Below are positions 6,074-9,858 of a stretch of 9,858 bases of DNA, in pieces. A program made the position numbers and the translations under genes. Each line of letters begins with the position of its first letter. The first letter of the stretch is position 1. Under the pieces are notes generated by a model. It worked only from the letters and a program-made list of their open reading frames with translations. It did no database searches and was not told where the DNA came from. This DNA is from an uncultured Myxococcales bacterium (GTDB lineage Bacteria; Myxococcota_A; Bradymonadia; Bradymonadales; Bradymonadaceae), in the NCBI GenBank assembly GCA_913058025.1, contig CAJXPN010000080.1, positions 1-9,858 on the forward strand, read 5' to 3'.

Positions 6074-7438
6074 TCACTGCGACTCGACGACCCAGTCCGT
6101 CCCGTCGAAGTACGTGTAGACGAGGTTGCGGTCGTCGTCGTCGTAGTAGGCCACGTGCGTCCTCTCGAAGCCGTCGACCGCGATCGACGGCTTCGAGGGC
6201 CTGCCGAACGTCGTCAACGACCTCGACGACCACCGCCCGCTGTCGTCGATCTCGGAGAACTTGAGCTCCCCCTCGGTCGGTCTGGTCTTGACGACGAACA
6301 CGACCTCGGGGCTCCCCTCCCTCAGCGTGATCTCGAACTCCGACAGGTCCTCCGCCTCTGACAGCGTCACCTCGCTGACCCAGCTGAACGTCTCGCTCGT
6401 CGCGTAGACCAGCTCCTTCGCCCCTGGGTCCCAGAGCAGCGCGTGCGCTCTGTTCTGCCCGTCGATCACGACGTCGCTCACGCTCCCCAACGTGTCACTG
6501 CTCTCGAACGCCCTCGCCCTCGGCCACCCCAGGTCCGTGCGACGTACGTCGTACAGGCCGCCGTCGAACCCTCGCACCCTCGTGCTCTTGTGCAGGATGC
6601 GAGGGCTGCCATCAGGCCTGAGCGCCAGCGACACGTGCTCGACCACGCCCAGGTCTTCGATCGACCCGTCGATCTCCCAGGCCCCCGACGCGTTCGACGC
6701 GTACACGAGCTCGCTGGGCTCGTCGTCACCCCCTGGACCCTGCGGCACCAACGCGTACGCGACCCCCATACCTTCCACGTCGAGCCCGTAGGAGTGTATC
6801 GACAAAGGCGCGTCCCCTGAGTGGATGACCTCGTGGTTCCACTCGCCCTGGCGTAGGCGCGACGAGAGGATCACGTCCGCGTCGTTGGTCTTCGCCTGAT
6901 GCACGATGTGAGGTTCGCCCGACGCGCTCACCACGAGGTGCGGCTCGAACCCGCTCGCCTCGTATCCTCTCATCTCCGGCGTGTTCTCCTGCGTCCAGGC
7001 GTCACCGGTCCACCTGATGTAGCGCAGCGCCTGGTTCGAGTTGTCCTGGTAGGCGATGTGAGGGAAGCCTTTCGCGTCGACCGCTATCGAGGGCTCGAAG
7101 CCCGTGTCGCCCGACAGGTCCAGGACCCCCGCGTTGACCCCTGGCGCCTTGTCGCAGCACCCTCGCGAGCACTCGAACTGCGGCGCCTCACAGCGCACCG
7201 TGACATCACCCCCGGCGTCACCCGCAGCATCACCCACGTCCGCTCCCACATCGCTCGATGCGTCTGGCGATGCGTCCTCTCCCGGAGCTGTCGAGCTGGC
7301 CTGACACAACCCCTCCACGCACGCCTCGGTGGCCGCGCAGGTCGCGCTCGTCTCGCACGCGCGGTCGTCGCGCAGGCACCCCGCCATCGCCGCCGCGAGC
7401 ACCACGAGCCCCGCCGCCGCCTTCAGTCTCACCATCAT
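6074..7438 (-). CDS. Lipoprotein with seven propeller-like repeats
   Basis: A 454-residue predicted lipoprotein. The signal peptide runs to a lipobox MAGC with the acylated Cys at 21. A Cys-rich segment follows (about 21-45 and 83-95, nine Cys including Cys21), split by an Asp/Ala-rich low-complexity linker (52-80). Residues 113-452 hold about seven related units of roughly 40 residues with the pattern P-S-I-A-V-D-x-x-G-x-P-H-I-A-Y ... L-x-Y ... G-x-W; the first (113-150) and last (414-452) are the clearest. Seven such units fit a seven-bladed beta-propeller resembling BNR/Asp-box-type folds; this is inference. Such proteins are common surface or periplasmic lipoproteins in Myxococcota, with ligands unknown. 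The start ATG 7438 lies only 4 bases after the preceding lipoprotein stop and has no strong Shine-Dalgarno, so translation is probably coupled. A second ATG follows at 7435. Confidence 0.85.
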   Translation of the reverse strand: MMVRLKAAAGLVVLAAAMAGCLRDDRACETSATCAATEACVEGLCQASSTAPGEDASPDASSDVGADVGDAAGDAGGDVTVRCEAPQFECSRGCCDKAPGVNAGVLDLSGDTGFEPSIAVDAKGFPHIAYQDNSNQALRYIRWTGDAWTQENTPEMRGYEASGFEPHLVVSASGEPHIVHQAKTNDADVILSSRLRQGEWNHEVIHSGDAPLSIHSYGLDVEGMGVAYALVPQGPGGDDEPSELVYASNASGAWEIDGSIEDLGVVEHVSLALRPDGSPRILHKSTRVRGFDGGLYDVRRTDLGWPRARAFESSDTLGSVSDVVIDGQNRAHALLWDPGAKELVYATSETFSWVSEVTLSEAEDLSEFEITLREGSPEVVFVVKTRPTEGELKFSEIDDSGRWSSRSLTTFGRPSKPSIAVDGFERTHVAYYDDDDRNLVYTYFDGTDWVVESQ

Positions 7439-7442
7439 CGCG

Positions 7443-8219
7443 TCACTCGTCGTAGCTGTCGCAGTGGGTCACGTAGGTGCTGCCCGAGAGCGTCCCGCCC
7501 TCGAAGGTCAGCGACACGTCGAACGCCACGAACCCGTCGGGGTCGCTCGGCGCCGCGCCTCCCACGCACTCCGCGCACACGCTCGCTGCCCTGGGCGTGA
7601 CCTCGACGCCCGTCGCCCGCGCCGGCGCCACGGCGTCGAACAGCGTGCCCTCGAAGTCGAGCAGCGCGCCCGACAGGCCGTCCTCTCCCGACGTGTACGT
7701 GCGAGCCTCGAGCGGCCACGGGAGCCCGGACAGCACGAGCGTGCGCGAGGGCGTGGGCGAGTTCATCGTGGGGCACTCGTCGACGCCGCCGCCGTGCAGC
7801 TCCACGTAGAGCGTGCGCGCTCCATCCTCGGCGGGCGCGTTCAGGCCATAGAAGCCGAACTCGAGCGGCTCGGTGACTTCACCGAACGTCGCGGCGACGT
7901 CTCGCGTCCTGCACGCGCCTTCGCACACCTCGGACAAACCCTGCTCACCCATATCCTGCTCCATACCCATGTCTTGAGCCGCATCCAGGGCGGCGTCCTG
8001 TGTGACGTCGTCGGACGCGTCCTCAGGCGAGGCGTCCTCACCCACGTCCTTCGACGGCGCATCCTCCAGGGACGCATCCGACGACGACGTATCCGATGAC
8101 GACGCGTCCTCGACGCCCGCGTCCACCCCAGGCTCGTTCGAACCCTCGGGGCATCCCAGGAGCGCGAGCATGAGGATCGAGAGCGCCCACGGCGCCATGT
8201 CGTGTTTCACGTGAAACAT
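7443..8219 (-). CDS. Lipoprotein with Asp/Ser/Ala linker; first codons contain parS
   Basis: A 258-residue predicted lipoprotein of unknown function. The start at 8219 gives MFHVKHDM, followed by a hydrophobic segment and lipobox LLGC with the acylated Cys at 23. AAGGAG lies 11 bases upstream, and Lys5 supplies the positive charge expected before the hydrophobic core; an internal ATG at 8198 would lack both. Residues 34-92 are a low-complexity Asp/Ser/Ala/Glu linker, likely an extended tether from the membrane. The C-terminal domain (about 98-258) has Cys in CEGAC (99-103), CAEC (215-218) and near the end (253), possibly disulfides, and an unusual ELHGGGVDECP stretch (140-150). The open frame extends far upstream to 9293, but that part is a shadow of the ATPase gene. 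It lies 32 bases after the RepA-like ATPase and 4 bases before the second lipoprotein, so all appear cotranscribed. Confidence 0.85.
   Translation of the reverse strand: MFHVKHDMAPWALSILMLALLGCPEGSNEPGVDAGVEDASSSDTSSSDASLEDAPSKDVGEDASPEDASDDVTQDAALDAAQDMGMEQDMGEQGLSEVCEGACRTRDVAATFGEVTEPLEFGFYGLNAPAEDGARTLYVELHGGGVDECPTMNSPTPSRTLVLSGLPWPLEARTYTSGEDGLSGALLDFEGTLFDAVAPARATGVEVTPRAASVCAECVGGAAPSDPDGFVAFDVSLTFEGGTLSGSTYVTHCDSYDE
8203..8218. other. parS: parS centromere site (ParB-binding palindrome)
   Basis: TGTTTCACGTGAAACA is a perfect 16-base palindrome identical to the canonical ParB-binding parS sequence used in bacterial chromosome partition. Ten of its 16 bases are A/T, making it stand out sharply in this GC-rich stretch. 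It overlaps codons 1-6 of the 258-residue lipoprotein gene. No parA or parB gene is in the window, and I found no second good copy. Confidence 0.85.
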
Positions 8220-8230
8220 CTCGTGATGTT

Positions 8231-8236
8231 CTCCTT
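8231..8236 (-). promoter_or_regulatory. Ribosome binding site of the parS-containing lipoprotein gene
   Basis: AAGGAG on the - strand lies 11 bases before ATG 8219, within the 32-base gap after the ATPase stop. It favours the 8219 start, which places parS inside the coding sequence. Confidence 0.55.
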
Positions 8237-8251
8237 GAGATCTCTGCGCGC

Positions 8252-9364
8252 TCAGAACGAGAAGTCTTTCGAGCCGAACATGTTCCCTCCCGCCGCCGCC
8301 GACGCGCCCGGGGGATCCGATGGGATGAGCACGCCCGACCCGGGCTTGCGCCTGAGGTAGAGCTGCGGCGGGCGAGGCCCGTAGTTCGACTTCGTCACGT
8401 TGAAGACGGCCATGTTCGGCACCACCTCGCCGTCCTCGAACACCTGCGCGAGGTTCCCCTGCCAGCGCGCGCCGTCCGTGAGCGCCGACGCGCCGCGCGC
8501 GGCCACCGAGCGGCTCCCGCTCGACTGCGACGCCCTCGCCGCCTTCGTCGTGTGGTGCGCGCACAGCACCGTCGGCTTGCCCGGCAGCTCCGTGAGCTGC
8601 TCGAGCAGCTGCACGAACCTCGTCGCGAACGCGTTGTCCTTCTCCGCGTCGATCCCCATGAACCGGCTCGCCGGGTCCAGGACGATCAGCTTCCACCCGT
8701 CCGGCGGCGCGTGCTGGCGCAGCTGCTGCTCGAACCGCTCGTGCTGGAAGCTTCGGTCTCCGTCGCTCAGGAACTCCACGAAGTGTCCCGCCAGCGGCAG
8801 CGGCCACAGCAGCTGCTCCATGTCCGAGAGGTGGTGCTCGGCCAGGTCCAGGTGCCTCGACACGTCGTACAGGCGCCGGTGCATCTCCTCCGGATCCTCC
8901 TCGCCCATCGCCATGAACACCGCGCCCTTCGAACCCGCGGGGACGCTGAAGTTCTGGAACCACGGGGTCCCCGTCGCCACCGAGATCGCGAGCTGCGTGA
9001 GCGCCCACGACTTGCCGATGCCTCCCTCTCCCACGAAGAATCCCACCTTCCCCAGCGGCAGCACGCACTCCCCGTCTCGTTCCAGCAACACGCGGCGCGC
9101 GGGCGGCGTCCGCCCGAGCCAGCCCAGCTTCGACAGCGGGCTCACCATCCCCGTCCAGTCGCCGCGCCCCTCGAGCTCGGCGAGCTCCTCGTTGAGCGTC
9201 TTGACCTTCAGGTAGATCTCGGCCTGCTCGGTCTTGAGCTCGAGCAGGCGCTGCGCCTTCCTCGTCTCGTCCTCGACCTTGCGGTGCTCCCACGCCTCAC
9301 GCCACTGGTCGCGGACCATGCCCCCGTCTTCTGTCCCGTCGTGTGTGTCGTCCTGATCGCTCAC
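8252..9364 (-). CDS. RepA-like hexameric replicative helicase ATPase (AAA_25/RecA-like)
   Basis: A 370-residue P-loop ATPase of the RepA/DnaB-like hexameric helicase group, expected to hydrolyse ATP while moving along or opening DNA at a replication fork. An acidic N-terminus is followed by a Lys/Glu-rich probable coiled coil (about 25-68). The RecA-like core has Walker A GEGGIGKS (112-119), a MGEEDPEE segment (153-160), Walker B LIVLDP (226-231), AHHTTK (269-274), GASALTDGAR (291-300) and TKSN (324-327), matching the AAA_25 pattern. The C-terminus is Gly/Ala-rich and ends MFGSKDFSF. The GTG start at 9364 overlaps the Toprim stop (GTGA), with GGAGGA 6 bases upstream. With the Toprim gene it forms a split primase-helicase unit typical of phages, plasmids and integrated elements. 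RadA-like repair or gene-regulatory ATPases are less likely alternatives. Confidence 0.88.
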   Translation of the reverse strand: MSDQDDTHDGTEDGGMVRDQWREAWEHRKVEDETRKAQRLLELKTEQAEIYLKVKTLNEELAELEGRGDWTGMVSPLSKLGWLGRTPPARRVLLERDGECVLPLGKVGFFVGEGGIGKSWALTQLAISVATGTPWFQNFSVPAGSKGAVFMAMGEEDPEEMHRRLYDVSRHLDLAEHHLSDMEQLLWPLPLAGHFVEFLSDGDRSFQHERFEQQLRQHAPPDGWKLIVLDPASRFMGIDAEKDNAFATRFVQLLEQLTELPGKPTVLCAHHTTKAARASQSSGSRSVAARGASALTDGARWQGNLAQVFEDGEVVPNMAVFNVTKSNYGPRPPQLYLRRKPGSGVLIPSDPPGASAAAGGNMFGSKDFSF

Positions 9365-9809
9365 AGTGCGTCCTCCAGTGCGTCGCGCACCAAGTCTGAC
9401 AGAGAACCCCGCATGTGCAAGTCGTTCACGTCGTGATCGTCGGCCTGCAACCTCACGCGAACCTTCGACTTCGTCCTCTCGAACGCCGCGTCGAACCCCA
9501 ACCCCTCGCGCTGTGCTGCATACAGTAACAGCCCGAAGATGTCGTCCGCCACGATCTGTCCTCCCGTGCGCGCGTCACCCTCGTTCTTCTTCGACGTGTT
9601 CCCCTCGTCCATCACACACACCACCCGCTGGGCCCCCTCGAGCAACCCCGCGTACTCCTGCGGGTAGCCCTGTGACATCGCCACCAGCCCCACCGGCACC
9701 ACGTACAGCCCCGTCTCCATCTTCGCCGCGCAGTCGGCCACCGACAGCCAGTCAGGCTCCCCCTCGCACACCACCACCGCGTACCTCGGGTCCGACGGGT
9801 CCTCCGAGA
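9361..9809 (-). CDS. Toprim-domain protein, primase-like, truncated at contig end
   Basis: Only the last 148 residues are present; the N-terminal part lies beyond the true sequence end at 9809. The visible part is a Toprim domain as in DnaG-type primases and phage primase-helicases: the first motif reads VVVCEGEPDWLSV with catalytic-type Glu15 and Asp19 (numbered from the first visible residue), and the second is a hydrophobic strand ending in Asp67 (VVCVMDEG). The usual second Asp two residues later is Gly69, and a Lys/Asn/Gly-rich insertion follows (70-83). The missing part would probably carry a zinc-binding or primase domain. Its stop overlaps the helicase start by four bases, indicating coupled translation. 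A GTG at 9777 appears to give a complete ORF but would cut the first Toprim strand, so it is not the start. Confidence 0.75.
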
Positions 9810-9858
9810 CTGTCTCTTATACACATCTCCGAGCCCACGAGACAGGCAGAAATCTCGT
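9810..9858 (+). other. Illumina Nextera adapter read-through (not genomic)
   Basis: CTGTCTCTTATACACATCT (9810-9828) is the transposase mosaic end, CCGAGCCCACGAGAC (9829-9843) completes the Nextera read-2 adapter, AGGCAGAA (9844-9851) matches an i7 index known as N703, and ATCTCGT (9852-9858) is the start of the P7 sequence. The genomic sequence ends at 9809. Confidence 0.98.

Noticed and set aside
8030..8115. Short repeated GACGAC/GCGTCC units as a possible tandem-repeat locus
   Set aside because: They are explained by the Asp/Ser/Ala low-complexity linker encoded there; unit length is irregular.
8220..9293. Upstream extension of the lipoprotein frame to a 616-residue protein
   Set aside because: This part is Arg/Gly/Ala-rich shadow coding antiphase to the RepA-like ATPase; the lipoprotein has its own ribosome site, start and signal peptide.
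9612..9824. 70-residue - strand ORF beginning MYKRQ
   Set aside because: Its start lies inside the Nextera adapter; MYKRQ is the translation of the reversed mosaic end. The rest is an out-of-frame shadow of the Toprim gene.

Overview
The window reads as GC-rich bacterial DNA, most likely from a myxobacterium or a related deltaproteobacterial lineage (Myxococcota). Pointers are the strong G/C bias at third codon positions, lipoproteins with long Asp/Ser/Ala-rich linkers and Cys-rich N-termini, and a DUF1800/DUF1501 gene pair. This placement is inference from style and gene content; there is no marker gene or rRNA. No tRNA, rRNA, CRISPR array or insertion sequence is visible, and no gap between genes exceeds about 140 bases.

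Left part, + strand (1-6057): two unrecognised genes (17-433, 494-1087); a diacylglycerol/lipid kinase (1181-2182); a two-gene operon of a DUF1800 protein (2321-3664) and a Tat-exported DUF1501 protein (3677-4834); a GC hairpin that may be a terminator; a Nudix hydrolase with an N-terminal zinc ribbon (4901-5401); and a small secreted six-cysteine protein (5530-6057) whose leader carries a hairpin. Several starts were moved downstream of the longest open frame because a Shine-Dalgarno site, the signal peptide or the domain start fits better there.

Right part, - strand (9809 down to 6074): a tightly packed row of a 5'-truncated Toprim-domain protein, a RepA-like hexameric-helicase ATPase (start overlaps the Toprim stop by 4 bases), a 258-residue lipoprotein (32 bases further on) and a 454-residue lipoprotein with seven propeller-like repeats (4-base gap). 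The Toprim and ATPase genes look like the primase/helicase part of a replication module from a phage, plasmid or integrated element. A perfect 16-base parS centromere (ParB-binding palindrome, 8203-8218) forms most of the first six codons of the first lipoprotein gene, directly after the helicase gene. Replication ATPase, centromere and outer-membrane-type lipoproteins in one transcription unit are the most unusual thing here.

The last 49 bases (9810-9858) are not genomic: they are Nextera transposase adapter plus an i7 index and the start of the P7 sequence. The true contig ends at 9809, inside the Toprim gene, and an apparent ORF starting MYKRQ there is an artefact.
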